From the NCBI RefSeq assembly GCF_003293595.1, contig NZ_CP022162.1, positions 2,671,431-2,735,430 of the forward strand: 64,000 nucleotides of DNA, in the 5' to 3' direction. The number at the start of each line of letters is the position of its first letter. Within the stretch, counting starts at the first letter, position 1. Below, piece after piece: positions 21,652 to 30,943 of this stretch. The stretch comes from Microbacterium sp. PM5. GTDB taxonomy: Bacteria; Actinomycetota; Actinomycetes; Actinomycetales; Microbacteriaceae. The notes beneath the pieces are model-generated. The model searched no databases and was not told the DNA's origin. It saw nothing but the letters and a program-made list of their open reading frames with translations. The translations under genes and the position numbers were made by a program.

Positions 21652-21747
21652 ATGTCCACGGCCATCGTCATCACGAAGCCCGCCTTCCTCCGTCCGTCGA
21701 ACGCCGCCCCGGCCGCGTTCGAGGCCGCCGGAATCGGTTGGGGATAA
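21652..21747 (+). CDS. 31-aa leader peptide upstream of the ABC exporter
   Basis: ATG 21652 follows a strong SD (TTGGAGGAAGCC), much better than that of the exporter gene it precedes. It encodes 31 residues beginning MSTAIVITKPAF and ending EAAGIGWG, with a TAA stop in a genome where TGA dominates. The stop codon lies inside one arm of a potential stem (21745-21751 with 21786-21792). Strong translation of a tiny peptide in the leader of a multidrug-type ABC operon is the layout of ribosome-mediated attenuation. No homologue is recognised; the function is inferred from position. Confidence 0.6.
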   Translation: MSTAIVITKPAFLRPSNAAPAAFEAAGIGWG

Positions 21748-21792
21748 CGCGCCGCGCGTCCTCCTTCGGCGGCATCGTCCCGCCGCGCGTTA
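21745..21792 (+). promoter_or_regulatory. attenuator-like stem after the leader peptide
   Basis: TAACGCG (21745-21751) pairs with CGCGTTA (21786-21792). An alternative local hairpin ACGCG-ccg-CGCGT begins at 21747. The two share bases and would be mutually exclusive, as in attenuators. The leader-peptide stop codon is part of the long-range arm. Confidence 0.4.
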
Positions 21793-21894
21793 CCTCCGAC
21801 AGGGCCTCTTCGTCCTGCCGCGCCTTCGTGCGCCCACCCGTCACCTCCGCCGGCCGCGTGACCCCGGCATCCGTTCCACCCCTCCGCAAGGATC

Positions 21895-23760
21895 ATGACC
21901 TCCTCCTCAACGCCCTCCGAGCTCACCCCTCCCGTCGAGCGCCTGTCGACGGTGCGCGCGCTCGCGCGTCTCTACCCCTTCGCCCGATCCGTCCTGCCCC
22001 GGCTCGTGCTGGGCGCCGTCAGCGCGCTCGTGGCGAGCCTGCTCGCTCTGTCTATCCCGCTCGTGCTCGAAGTGCTCGTGCAGGGCCCGATCGCCGCGGG
22101 CGCCAGCGCCGCGGGCGATCGCAGCCAGCTCGTGTGGGGCGCCGCGCTCATCCTCGTGCTCGGGCTTCTCGAAGCCGTCATGGTGTGGCTGCGGCGCTGG
22201 TTCGTGCTCGCACCGTCGACCAAGGTCGAATACGACCTGCGCACGAGCTTCTACGAGCGCCTCCAGCGCCTGCCGGTCGCCTTCCACGACCGCTGGCAGT
22301 CGGGCCAGCTGCTCTCGCGCATGATGCAGGACATCAGCATGCTGCGACGCTGGATGGCCTTCGGCATCGTGCTGCTCGTCGTCAACCTGCTGACGATCCT
22401 CGTCGGCATGGCGCTGCTGTTCCGCTGGCACTGGGCGCTCGGCGTCACCTTCCTGATCGTCTGCGCACCGCTCTGGTACGCCGGCTATCGGTTCGAGAAG
22501 ACGTACGGCACGCTCGCGCGCCAGAGCCAGGACCAGGCCGGCGACCTCGCGACCAGCGTGGAGGAGAGCGTCCACGGCATCCGTGTGCTGAAGGCGTTCG
22601 GGCGCGGAAAGCACGCCCTGCTCAAGTTCACCCGTCAAGCCGAGACGCTCCGCGAGACCGAGCTGAGCAAGGCGCGCGCCGTCGGCTGGATCTGGTTCTG
22701 GCTCGTGCTGCTGCCCGAGATCGCGTTCGCCCTGTGTCTCGGTGTCGGCATCGTGCTGCAGCAGCTCGGCCAGCTCGGCATCGCCGAGCTCGTCGCGTTC
22801 TTCGCGATGGCCACCGTGCTGCGCTGGCCGATGGAGTCCATCGGCTTCCTCTTCTCGTTCCTGCTGGATGCCCGCACCGCCAGCGACCGCATCTTCGAGG
22901 TGTTCGACGAACAGAACACGATCACCGATCCCGCAGCGCCCGTCGCGCTGGGCAGCTCGCGCGGTGCACTCGCGTTCGAGGGTGTGCACTTCCGCTATCA
23001 GGATGCCGGGGATGGCGAACGGGATCTGCTCGACGGCATCGATCTGACGCTCGTCCCGGGCGAGACGATGGCGCTCGTCGGGCTCACCGGATCGGGAAAG
23101 ACGACCCTGACCACTCTGCCCGCACGTCTGTACGACGTCACCGCCGGGCGGGTGACGATCGATGGCGTGGACGTGCGCGACCTCACTCTGAAAGAGCTGC
23201 GCACCCACGTCGGCATGGCCTTCGAGGATTCGACGCTGTTCTCCCAGACGGTGCGCGAGAACGTGCTGCTCGGTCGCGAAGACCTGGTGCCGGGCAGCGC
23301 GCAGGCCGAGGGCGTGCTGCGTGAAGCGCTCGCCGTCGCACAGGCCGGCTTCGTCGACGACCTGCCCGACGGGGTCGACACGATCATCGGCGAAGAGGGG
23401 CTCTCGCTCTCGGGCGGCCAGCGCCAGCGTCTGGCGCTGGCGCGCGCGGTCGCGGCGCGCCCCGCCGTGCTCGTGCTCGACGACCCGCTGTCGGCGCTCG
23501 ACGTCGACACCGAGGCGCTCGTGGAGGATGCCCTGCGCGAGGTGATGGCCGACACGACGACCCTCGTGATCGCGCACCGGCCCTCGACCGTCACGCTCGC
23601 CGACCGGGTGGCGCTGCTCGAAGAGGGACGCATCACCGCCGTCGGCACCCACGCCGAGCTGCTGCGCACCAGCGAGCACTACCGGCACGTCATCTCGAGC
23701 CTCGAGGATGCCGAAGCAGAAGAGAACGCCCGCCTGCGGGAGACGGAGGTAAACCTGTGA
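21895..23760 (+). CDS. ABC exporter half-transporter, degenerate-site subunit
   Basis: A 621-residue type IV ABC exporter: about six membrane helices in residues 30-330, then an ATPase domain. Walker A is GLTGSGKT (Lys402) and the signature is [14 protein letters not shown]. Walker B is [12 protein letters not shown], where the usual catalytic Glu is Asp530. That change marks the non-catalytic site of heterodimeric exporters such as BmrCD, LmrCD and TM287/288. The partner follows with a GTGA overlap. The best SD (AAGGA, 21888-21892) is only 2 nt from the ATG, so initiation may be weak or depend on the leader peptide. The substrate is unknown, probably drugs or lipids. Confidence 0.92.
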   Translation: MTSSSTPSELTPPVERLSTVRALARLYPFARSVLPRLVLGAVSALVASLLALSIPLVLEVLVQGPIAAGASAAGDRSQLVWGAALILVLGLLEAVMVWLRRWFVLAPSTKVEYDLRTSFYERLQRLPVAFHDRWQSGQLLSRMMQDISMLRRWMAFGIVLLVVNLLTILVGMALLFRWHWALGVTFLIVCAPLWYAGYRFEKTYGTLARQSQDQAGDLATSVEESVHGIRVLKAFGRGKHALLKFTRQAETLRETELSKARAVGWIWFWLVLLPEIAFALCLGVGIVLQQLGQLGIAELVAFFAMATVLRWPMESIGFLFSFLLDARTASDRIFEVFDEQNTITDPAAPVALGSSRGALAFEGVHFRYQDAGDGERDLLDGIDLTLVPGETMALVGLTGSGKTTLTTLPARLYDVTAGRVTIDGVDVRDLTLKELRTHVGMAFEDSTLFSQTVRENVLLGREDLVPGSAQAEGVLREALAVAQAGFVDDLPDGVDTIIGEEGLSLSGGQRQRLALARAVAARPAVLVLDDPLSALDVDTEALVEDALREVMADTTTLVIAHRPSTVTLADRVALLEEGRITAVGTHAELLRTSEHYRHVISSLEDAEAEENARLRETEVNL

Positions 23761-25574
23761 GCACGGCATCCGTCGCCGGAACCACCGGTGAAGATCGCTC
23801 GGACTACACGCGCGACGAATCGCGCGCCATCCGCCAGCGTTCGCTGCGACTGCTGGGATCGCTCGTCGATCCGCTGCGGTGGCAGCTCGTGCTGGCCCTC
23901 GTCGTGCTCGTGGTCTCCACCGCGCTGCGCGTGGCCGGCCCTGCCCTGATCGCCTACGGACTGAACACCGCGTTGCCGCAGGCGATGCAGGACGCCGACT
24001 GGATGCCGACCATCGTCATCGTCGCCGTGTACCTCATCGCCGGCGTCGGCGGTGCCGCGCTCATCGGCTGGTACGCGGTGGTCGCCGCGCGCCTGACGCA
24101 GGCCGTCATGCTCGATCTGCGCACCCGGATCTTCCTGCACACGCAGCGACTCAGTCTCGAGTTCCACGAGTCGTACACCTCGGGGCGCATCATCTCGCGT
24201 CAGACGAGCGACCTCGACTCCATCCGCGAGCTGCTCGACGGGGGCCTGAACGAGCTCGTCTCCGGCGTGCTCTACGGGGCGTTCACCCTGATCGCGCTGC
24301 TGCTGCTGGACTGGCAGTCGGGCGTCATCCTCGCGATCGCCGGCATTCCGCTGTACCTGCTGATGCGCTGGTTCTACCGCAACTCGCAGCGCGCATACCG
24401 TGAGTCGCGGGTGGTCAGCGCCAAGGTCATCGTCAAGTTCGTCGAGACGATGACCGGCATCCGCGCCGTCAAGGCATTCCGCAAGGAGCCGCGCAACGAC
24501 GAGGAGTTCGGTGACCTGTCGGGTCAGTACCGCGACGTCAACATGCGCTCGCTGCGTCTGTTCGGCACCTTCGAGCCGGGGATGATGGCGGTCTCGGCCT
24601 TCGCCGTGGCCGGTGTGCTGCTGTGGGGCGGGCTGCGTGTGGTCGACGGTGCGCTGCTGGTGGGAACGCTGCTCGCCGCCGTGCTGTACGTCCGCAACTT
24701 CTTCTCGCCCCTCCAGGAAGTCGCGATGTTCCTGAACTCGTACCAGTCGGCGACCGCCGCGCTGGAGAAGGTCTCGGGTGTGCTCGAGGAGCGGCCCACC
24801 GTGCCCGACCCGGCACGCCCGGTCGACCTGTGGAAGGCCGCGGGGCACGTCGAGTTCCGGGACGTCGTCTTCGGCTACTCCGACGAGCGCACGATTCTGC
24901 CGCACTTCTCGCTCGACATCCCCGCCGGTCAGACCATCGCCCTGGTGGGAACGACCGGGGCCGGCAAGTCGACGCTCGCCAAGCTCGTGTCACGGTTCTA
25001 CGACCCGTCGCGAGGCGCCGTGACACTCGATGGCGTCGATCTGCGGGAGCTGCACCCCAAGGACCTCCGCCGCGCCATCGTGATGGTCACGCAGGAGGCG
25101 TACCTGTTCAGCGGCACGGTCGCCGACAACATCGCGCTCGGAAAGCCCAACGCGACGTTCGAGGAGATCCGCGCGGCTGCCCGTGCCGTCGGCGCGGACA
25201 CCTTCATCGAGCGGCTGCCGGACGGGTACGACACCGACGTGAACAAGCGTGGCGGTCGCGTGTCGGCGGGACAGCGCCAGCTGATCTCCTTCGCCCGCGC
25301 CTTCCTCGCCGACCCCGCCGTTCTCATCCTCGATGAGGCGACGGCGTCGCTGGACATCCCCAGCGAGCGGCAGATCCAGGCGGCGCTGCAGACGCTGCTC
25401 GCCGACCGCACCGCGATCATCATCGCGCACCGGCTGTCGACCGTGTCGATCGCCGACCGCGTGCTGGTGATGGAGCACGGTCGCATCATCGAGGACGACA
25501 CCCCCGCCAGCCTCATCGCCGGAACGGGCAAGTTCGCGCAGCTGCACAGTGCGTGGAAGCAGTCGCTCGTCTGA
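23757..25574 (+). CDS. ABC exporter half-transporter, catalytic-site subunit
   Basis: A 605-residue partner of the preceding subunit. Six helices lie in residues 40-345, followed by the ATPase: Walker [15 protein letters not shown], Walker [13 protein letters not shown] with the catalytic Glu intact, and a non-standard signature RVSAGQRQ instead of LSGGQ. The pairing is self-consistent: this signature would face the Asp-type Walker B of the first subunit (degenerate site), while its Glu site faces the intact LSGGQ. GTG 23757 overlaps the upstream stop (GTGA), ensuring 1:1 synthesis. Element A forms the likely terminator. Confidence 0.92.
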   Translation: MSTASVAGTTGEDRSDYTRDESRAIRQRSLRLLGSLVDPLRWQLVLALVVLVVSTALRVAGPALIAYGLNTALPQAMQDADWMPTIVIVAVYLIAGVGGAALIGWYAVVAARLTQAVMLDLRTRIFLHTQRLSLEFHESYTSGRIISRQTSDLDSIRELLDGGLNELVSGVLYGAFTLIALLLLDWQSGVILAIAGIPLYLLMRWFYRNSQRAYRESRVVSAKVIVKFVETMTGIRAVKAFRKEPRNDEEFGDLSGQYRDVNMRSLRLFGTFEPGMMAVSAFAVAGVLLWGGLRVVDGALLVGTLLAAVLYVRNFFSPLQEVAMFLNSYQSATAALEKVSGVLEERPTVPDPARPVDLWKAAGHVEFRDVVFGYSDERTILPHFSLDIPAGQTIALVGTTGAGKSTLAKLVSRFYDPSRGAVTLDGVDLRELHPKDLRRAIVMVTQEAYLFSGTVADNIALGKPNATFEEIRAAARAVGADTFIERLPDGYDTDVNKRGGRVSAGQRQLISFARAFLADPAVLILDEATASLDIPSERQIQAALQTLLADRTAIIIAHRLSTVSIADRVLVMEHGRIIEDDTPASLIAGTGKFAQLHSAWKQSLV

Positions 25575-25600
25575 CGCCGCCGCGGGCCTTCCCCGCTCGC

Positions 25601-25673
25601 AGATTCGGAGATGAGCAAGAGAATCGGATGCCGCGGCGCGCGGCATCCGATTCTGGTGACGTGCTCCGATTCT
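25601..25673. repeat. element A: double palindrome, word AGAATCGGA
   Basis: Outer arms AGATTCGGAG (25601-25610) and CTCCGATTCT (25664-25673) enclose perfect 16-bp inner arms AGAATCGGATGCCGCG (25620-25635) and its complement (25639-25654) with a 3-nt loop. The same word is used in both tiers. The 5' spacer ATGAGCAA recurs in element B. Lying between converging genes, the inner hairpin probably also terminates both transcripts. Confidence 0.75.
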
Positions 25674-25716
25674 GGTGCGGGCTGGTGCGGGCTGGGCTGG
25701 AAGGGGCGCGGCTGCG

Positions 25717-26568
25717 TCAGCGCGCGAGGTGGAGGCACTGCGCGATCGCGCGGAGGATCGCCGCCTCGACGCGCGGCCACTGGTGCACGACCTCGGCGTA
25801 CGTGAACCGGAGCACCGTGTAGCCGTGGGCGATCAGTTCCCGATCGTGGTGCAGGTCGCGGCCGCGGTCGGCGGCAGAGGAGTGGAAGGCGTAGCCGTCG
25901 AGCTGCGTGACGAGACGGTCTCCGATGAGGCCGTCGACGCGGTGTCCGAGCAGCAGCACCTGTTGGCGCACGGGCAGCCCGAACGCGCGGATCCGTGAGA
26001 CGAACAGCGTCTCGATGCCCGAGTCGCTGAGGCCCGTGAGGTCGCCGGCCAGCCGCCGCGCGGCGGGCGTGTTCCAGCGGTAGCGCTGCAGCACCGCCAG
26101 CGGCAGCCGCTCGAGTCGCACCGCCGACTCCCACACGACCAGCGCGTCCTCGTACGACAGGCATCCGGCGATGTGCGCGAGGGCATCGGGGACCGACTCG
26201 ACGAGGGCGTGTGGGTGCGCCGGCACCATCGGTGCATCCCAGTGGAAGACCGGCGGGGCGATGTCACCGCTCGGCGGCGGCCGATGCGCGTGAGCGCGGA
26301 CGTGCAGATGCGGCCGACCGGTCGTGCCCGGCGGCATCCACCATCCCCGGTGCTGCGCCGCGGAGGCGCAGGCCAGCCGCGCGCTCACCTCGGCGGCGTG
26401 CACCAACGCGTCCGGGGCCGCGGACGTCGCGACCCAGTAGCGGCGCACGCGGCGGACCTCCCCGGCCGAGATCGCCGCCCGCAACGTGGCGGGGCGGATG
26501 CCGACATCGAGTACCGCCTGCCGATGCACGATGCCGCCACCCGCCTCCACCAACTCCCGGATCCCCAC
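25717..26568 (-). CDS. AbiEi-like N-terminus plus DUF559/Vsr-like nuclease fold protein
   Basis: About 283 residues. The N-terminus (GIRELVEAGGGIVHRQAVLD, TLRAAISAGEVRRVRRYW) is a winged-helix of the AbiEi-antitoxin-like type. The C-terminus (about residues 195-280) fits the small DUF559/Vsr-like PD-(D/E)XK domain: GLIGDRLVTQLDGYAFH, then RGRDLHHDRELIAHGYTVLR. The usual Glu before L-D-G is Gln, so nuclease activity is uncertain. Microbacteriaceae carry many such stand-alone genes of unknown role; no toxin partner is adjacent. The start is uncertain: GTG 26568 gives a clean domain start, while a TTG at 26628 would add 20 Arg-rich residues. Elements A and B flank it. Confidence 0.72.
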   Translation of the reverse strand: MGIRELVEAGGGIVHRQAVLDVGIRPATLRAAISAGEVRRVRRYWVATSAAPDALVHAAEVSARLACASAAQHRGWWMPPGTTGRPHLHVRAHAHRPPPSGDIAPPVFHWDAPMVPAHPHALVESVPDALAHIAGCLSYEDALVVWESAVRLERLPLAVLQRYRWNTPAARRLAGDLTGLSDSGIETLFVSRIRAFGLPVRQQVLLLGHRVDGLIGDRLVTQLDGYAFHSSAADRGRDLHHDRELIAHGYTVLRFTYAEVVHQWPRVEAAILRAIAQCLHLAR

Positions 26569-26672
26569 ACGTCGAGTCTGCGTCCGCCCGCGCCGCCGAG
26601 GCCGGGCACCCCTCTGGAGTGGGGACAACTCGCCCGCACCCGCCGCAGGGGAGGAGCCTGCGTCTCATGAAC

Positions 26673-26745
26673 AGACGCGGAGGGTGTGAACGGATGCGGA
26701 TGCCGCAGCGCGCGGCATCCGCATCCGTTGCTCATCTCCGCATCC
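26673..26745. repeat. element B: double palindrome, word GGATGCGGA
   Basis: Outer arms AGACGCGGAG (26673-26682) and CTCCGCATCC (26736-26745) surround perfect 18-bp inner arms (26689-26706 and 26712-26729) with a 5-nt loop. Read on the minus strand it contains the same GGAGATGAGCAA spacer as element A but a different arm word. It sits after the yicI stop and likely serves as its terminator. Confidence 0.75.
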
Positions 26746-26779
26746 GGTGAGGCGACGACGACCGCGGCCGCGGCAGCGG

Positions 26780-29014
26780 TCAGTCGGACGGCGTGTCGAG
26801 ATCGACCTCGAAGACCTCGCTGCGCCCGTCCGGCGTCGTCACGACCACCTCACGGGTGCCGGAGCCGCCGGGGAACACCCGCAGCTCGAGGCCCTCGAGG
26901 TAGTCGTAGTCGGGACGGTCGTGGCGGGCGCCCCACGGCAGCACCGCGCCGGGGCGCACGTACAGCGGCAGCGAATCGAAGCCGTGCGTCTCACGACGCC
27001 ACCGTCCGCCCTCGACGTGCTCGCCGCTCAGCAGCGACGTCCACTCTCCGTCCGGCAGGTAGAACTCCGCCTCTCCGCTCGCGGACATCACCGGCGCGAC
27101 CAGCAGCGACGGGCCGAGCATGTACTGCCGATCCAGGTAGGCGACGGCCGGGTCGTCCGGGAACTCCAGGGCCATCGGACGCAGCAGGGGGATGCCGGTG
27201 CGCGCGGCATCGACGCCGAGCTGATGCAGATAGGGCATGAGTCTCATCTTCAGGTGCGTGAAGCGGCGGGTCACCTCCACCGCCTCCTCGTCGAAGGCCC
27301 AGGGCACGCGGTAGGAGTCCGACCCGTGGAAGCGGGAGTGCGAACTGAGCAGCCCGAATGCCGTCCAGCGCTTGAACACCGCGGCATCCGGAGTCCCCTC
27401 GAAGCCGCCGATGTCGTGACTCCAGTAGGCGAACCCGCTCATGGCGAGGGACAGGCCGCCGCGCAGTGTCTCGGCCATCGAGGTGAAGGTCGAGGTCGAG
27501 TCGCCGCCCCAGTGCACCGGCATGCTCTGGCCGCCCGCGGTCGCCGACCGGGCGAACAGCACGGCGTCGCCCTCGCCGCGGTCCGTGACCAGCACGTCAT
27601 GGACGGCGCGGTTGTACAGCTCCGTGTAGAGGTTGTGCATGCGCTGCGGGTCGCTGCCGTCGGCCCACACGACGTCGGTGGGGATGCGTTCGCCGAAGTC
27701 GGTCTTGAAGCAGTCGACGCCCTGGGCGGTCAGCCCGCGCAGCTTCTCCTGGTACCACGCCGTCGCGTCGGGATTCGTGAAGTCGACCAGACCCATCCCC
27801 GCCTGCCACAGATCCCATTGCCAGATGGAGCCGTCAGCGCGCCGCACGAGGTACCCGGCATCCGCCGCCTCGCGAAACAGCGGCGAGCGCTGTGCGATGT
27901 ACGGGTTGATCCAGACGCACACGCGCAGGTCGCGCTCATGCAGTCTCGCGAGCATCCCGTCGGGATCGGGGAACACGCGCGCATCCCACTCGAAGTCGCA
28001 CCAGTTGAACTCGCGCATCCAGAAGCAGTCGAAGTGGAACACCGACACCGGCAGCTCTCGGGCCGCCATCTCGTCGATGAACGAGGTGATCGTGGCTTCG
28101 TCGTAGGCGGTCGTGAAGCTCGTCGACAGCCACAGACCATACGACCAGGCGGGCACCACGGGCGGGCGTCCCGTCAGCGCCGTGTAGCGGCGCAGCACAT
28201 CGGCCGGGGTGGGGCCGGCGATGACGAAGTACTCCAGCACCTCGCCGGGTACGGAGAACTGCACGCGCTCGACGGCTTCCGAGCCGACCTCGAACGAGAC
28301 ATGTCCCGGATCGTTCACCAGCACGCCGTAGCCGCGGTTGGTCAGGTAGAACGGCACGTTCTTGTACGCCTGCTCGCTCGAGGTGCCGCCGTCCGCGTTC
28401 CAGATGTCGACGGTCTGTCCGTTCTTGACCAGCGGGCCGAAGCGCTCGCCGAGGCCGTAGACGAGCTCGCCGACGCCGAGATCGAGCTGCTCGTGCACGT
28501 ACGCGGGCGCTGCGCTGGCGCGCTGTCCGGCGCGGGCGGTGCCGACGATGCCGGCGTCGACCTGCGCGTCGGCCGCCACGCGCAGGTAGCCCTGCGACTT
28601 GTGGCCACTGCCGGTGACCCGGCGTCCGTCGACCTCGAAGGCGAGATCCCAGGGGGCACCCGCGGCGACCCGCGCCGTGAGCAGGCCGGCGCGAACCGTG
28701 CCGCCGCTCGGGGTGATCTCGACGCCGTCGGCCGAGCCTCCCGCGCCGGGAAGCGCGAAGCCGCCGTGCCAGGGGGCGCCGGTGTGGTGCGCGATCCGTA
28801 CGCGGATGACGCCGTCGGCGGGGGAGGAGAGGGTCGTGGTCAGCACGGGCCGGTTGAGCACGTCGCCGCGTCGTGCGATGACGGCCGTGGGGGCGGTGAC
28901 CATCAGGCCGGGACCGTCGGCGGTGTCGGGGATCTGCCAGATGTCGTACGCCTCCTGTGCGTACAGGGCGGCGACACCGGGTCGCAGCTGCCAGAACCCG
29001 TCGGTGAACTTCAT
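26780..29014 (-). CDS. yicI: alpha-xylosidase, GH31 (YicI-type)
   Basis: A 744-residue GH31 enzyme close to E. coli YicI, starting MKFTDGFWQLRPGV. The nucleophile is Asp439 in CFKTDFGERIPTDVVW and the acid/base is Asp505 in HWGGDSTSTF. The (beta/alpha)8 barrel is flanked by an N-terminal beta-sandwich and C-terminal beta domains. It removes alpha-xylosyl units from the non-reducing end of xyloglucan-type oligosaccharides such as isoprimeverose. There is no signal peptide, so it acts in the cytoplasm on sugars imported by the ABC system just upstream. ATG 29014 overlaps the permease stop by one base (TAATG). Confidence 0.95.
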   Translation of the reverse strand: MKFTDGFWQLRPGVAALYAQEAYDIWQIPDTADGPGLMVTAPTAVIARRGDVLNRPVLTTTLSSPADGVIRVRIAHHTGAPWHGGFALPGAGGSADGVEITPSGGTVRAGLLTARVAAGAPWDLAFEVDGRRVTGSGHKSQGYLRVAADAQVDAGIVGTARAGQRASAAPAYVHEQLDLGVGELVYGLGERFGPLVKNGQTVDIWNADGGTSSEQAYKNVPFYLTNRGYGVLVNDPGHVSFEVGSEAVERVQFSVPGEVLEYFVIAGPTPADVLRRYTALTGRPPVVPAWSYGLWLSTSFTTAYDEATITSFIDEMAARELPVSVFHFDCFWMREFNWCDFEWDARVFPDPDGMLARLHERDLRVCVWINPYIAQRSPLFREAADAGYLVRRADGSIWQWDLWQAGMGLVDFTNPDATAWYQEKLRGLTAQGVDCFKTDFGERIPTDVVWADGSDPQRMHNLYTELYNRAVHDVLVTDRGEGDAVLFARSATAGGQSMPVHWGGDSTSTFTSMAETLRGGLSLAMSGFAYWSHDIGGFEGTPDAAVFKRWTAFGLLSSHSRFHGSDSYRVPWAFDEEAVEVTRRFTHLKMRLMPYLHQLGVDAARTGIPLLRPMALEFPDDPAVAYLDRQYMLGPSLLVAPVMSASGEAEFYLPDGEWTSLLSGEHVEGGRWRRETHGFDSLPLYVRPGAVLPWGARHDRPDYDYLEGLELRVFPGGSGTREVVVTTPDGRSEVFEVDLDTPSD

Positions 29015-29916
29015 TACTTGACTGCTCCTGCCGTGATGCCCCGGGTGAGGGTGCGCTGGAAGATGAGGAAGAAGATGAGCGTCGGGATGATGCCCAGCAG
29101 CGCCGACGCGCTGGTCGTGGTGACATCCATGAGGCGGTCACCCTGCAGGACGCTGATGGCCACCGGCACCGTCTGGTTCGCGTTCGACGCGAGGAACGTC
29201 AGCGGAATGAGGAACTCGTTCCACGTCCAGATGAAGAAGAAGATGAGCAGCACCGAGAGTGTCGGGCGGCTGATCGGGAAGACCACGCGCCAGAGGATCT
29301 TCCAGCGTCCGGCTCCGTCCAGGGATGCCGCCTCCAGCACTTCCTTGGGGAACGTGCCGTACACCGACGACAACAGGTAGGTGCCGAACGCGGCCTGCAC
29401 GACGGTGAAGACGATGATCACCGACCACACGTTGTCGTAGAGGCCGACCGATTTGAACATGTAGTACAGCGGGTACAGCAGCGCCTCCTGCGGCAGCAGG
29501 TTCGCGAGCAGGAACAGCAGCACGATCCAGGTGCGTCCGCGTACGCGCCCGATGCCGATCGCGAAGGCGTTGAGCATCGAGATCAGCACGGCCAGCACGG
29601 CGACGATGCCCGAGATGAACACCGAGTTCCACACCTTCTGCGGAAAGTTGACGCGCTCCCAGAACGTGGTGATGCCGGTGAAGTCGAGGGCCTGCGGCAG
29701 AGCGAGTGGGCCGGAGGTGGCGTAGTCGGTGGGAGATTTGAACGAGTTCACCAGGACGAGGTAGAAGGGCGCGATCACGAGGAGCGCGCCGACGATGACG
29801 AGGGCGAGCAGGAGCCAGTCGACTCCGCGCTTGGTCACCATGCCGCCGCGCCCGCGTCGCCCGGAGGGCGCGCGGCGGGGGCGCGCCGTCGTGGTGAGTA
29901 CGGTTCCGGCAGCCAT
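29014..29916 (-). CDS. carbohydrate ABC transporter permease (MalG-like)
   Basis: A 300-residue inner-membrane permease of the CUT1 class with six helices. The EAA loop is EAASLDGAGRWKILWRVVFPISRP, which docks with the ATPase. The charged N-terminus (about 30 residues) precedes the first helix at 32-55. ATG 29916 overlaps the upstream permease stop (TGATG), so the frame upstream of that point is a shadow. No ATPase gene is present in this locus. Partner of the permease at 29916-30878 and the binding protein at 30944. Confidence 0.92.
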   Translation of the reverse strand: MAAGTVLTTTARPRRAPSGRRGRGGMVTKRGVDWLLLALVIVGALLVIAPFYLVLVNSFKSPTDYATSGPLALPQALDFTGITTFWERVNFPQKVWNSVFISGIVAVLAVLISMLNAFAIGIGRVRGRTWIVLLFLLANLLPQEALLYPLYYMFKSVGLYDNVWSVIIVFTVVQAAFGTYLLSSVYGTFPKEVLEAASLDGAGRWKILWRVVFPISRPTLSVLLIFFFIWTWNEFLIPLTFLASNANQTVPVAISVLQGDRLMDVTTTSASALLGIIPTLIFFLIFQRTLTRGITAGAVK

Positions 29917-30878
29917 CACAGGCCCGCCCTTTCTTTGCGTTCGAGAGAGTTCTGCACGCGGATGAACACGATCGACACGATGACGACGAGGATCGTGAGC
30001 ACGGTGGCGATCGTCGCGCCGTAGCCGACGTCGCGCTTCGTGAAGAACTCCTGGTAGGCGTAGTACGAGGGAACGAGGGTCGCTCCGGCGGGTCCCCCGC
30101 GGGTGATGACGTAGACCGGGCCGAACACCTTGAGAGCGGCGATCGTGCAGGTGAGGGTCACGACGAAGATCTCCGGACGGATGATGCTGACCGTGATCGA
30201 GGCGAACCGCTGGAACCAGTTGGCTCCGTCGAGTTCCGCCGCCTCGTACAGCTCCGGATCGACGCGCTGCAGTGCCGCCATGAAGACCACCACCGGGTAC
30301 CCGATCTGCACCCAGACCAGCACCACCATGAGCACGAGCAGGGCGGAGGGCATCTGTCCCAGCCAGTCGTAGGGGGCGATGCCGATGCCGCCGAGCAGCT
30401 GATTGAGGGCGCCGTCGCTGCCGGGGCGCACGATCCAGCCGATCACGATGCCGGCCACGGCGACCGGGAGGATCTGCGGAAGGTAGTAGGTCGCCCGCAG
30501 GAAGCTGCCGACGCGGCCGACGAACTTGCGTCCGACGACGTCGAACAGGAGAGCGGCGATGAGAAGGCCCACGATCGTGGGCACGATCACCATCGCGATG
30601 ACCATCCACACCGAGTTGAGGAACGACGTCCAGAAGGCCTCGTCGCCCACGAGCTTGATCCAGTTGGCGGCCCCGATGAACGTGGGTGCGCGCACCCCCT
30701 TCCAGCTGGTGAAGGTGAGATAGACGTTCCAGACGAGGGGGACGATGACGATGATCAGCAGCAGGAGGAAGCCCGGCAGCAGGTAGAGCCAGTAGGCTCC
30801 GCGCCCACGCCCGCGTTGCGGGATGGCGGGTTCATCGTCGATGACGCGGGTGCGGCGAGCACGTGCGGTGAGCGACAT
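29916..30878 (-). CDS. carbohydrate ABC transporter permease (MalF-like)
   Basis: A 320-residue CUT1 permease with six membrane helices and the EAA loop YEAAELDGANWFQRFASITVS. An Arg-rich cytoplasmic N-terminus of about 25 residues leads into helix 1 (YWLYLLPGFLLLLIIVIVPL). ATG 30878 is preferred over the open frame to 30926 because GGAAAG lies about 8 nt upstream and the protein starts MSLTARARR. A hairpin (30899-30927) separates it from the binding-protein gene, which may lower permease expression relative to the binding protein. Confidence 0.92.
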   Translation of the reverse strand: MSLTARARRTRVIDDEPAIPQRGRGRGAYWLYLLPGFLLLLIIVIVPLVWNVYLTFTSWKGVRAPTFIGAANWIKLVGDEAFWTSFLNSVWMVIAMVIVPTIVGLLIAALLFDVVGRKFVGRVGSFLRATYYLPQILPVAVAGIVIGWIVRPGSDGALNQLLGGIGIAPYDWLGQMPSALLVLMVVLVWVQIGYPVVVFMAALQRVDPELYEAAELDGANWFQRFASITVSIIRPEIFVVTLTCTIAALKVFGPVYVITRGGPAGATLVPSYYAYQEFFTKRDVGYGATIATVLTILVVIVSIVFIRVQNSLERKERAGL

Positions 30879-30898
30879 GGGGATGCTTTCCGTTCGGT

Positions 30899-30927
30899 GG
30901 TGGGGGCGGCCGTCAGCCGCCCCCACC
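30899..30927 (-). terminator. intercistronic hairpin after the sugar-binding-protein gene
   Basis: GGTGGGGGCGGC (30899-30910) and its complement (30916-30927) are 12-bp arms with a 5-nt loop. The position, between SBP and permease genes of one operon, fits partial termination or 3'-end stabilisation that makes SBP more abundant. Confidence 0.65.
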
Positions 30928-30943
30928 GGATCTCACAGGGGCC

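Noticed and set aside
25611..25805. Small ORFs starting ATGAGCAA inside elements A and B
   Set aside because: The peptides look alike (RIGCRGARHP, GCGCRALRHP) only because the hairpin centre GGATGCCGCG is shared. The ATG directly abuts GGAG, too close to act as an SD, and similarity ends at the hairpin edge.
26747..29380. 877-aa open frame on the plus strand
   Set aside because: Antisense shadow of yicI and a permease in high-GC DNA. The translation is low-complexity (Arg/Gly/Ala/His-rich) and shows no family; the minus-strand frame has clear GH31 motifs.
29917..30609. Extended N-terminus for the MalG-like permease
   Set aside because: The upstream part is an out-of-frame reading of the MalF-like gene; the true ATG overlaps that gene's stop.
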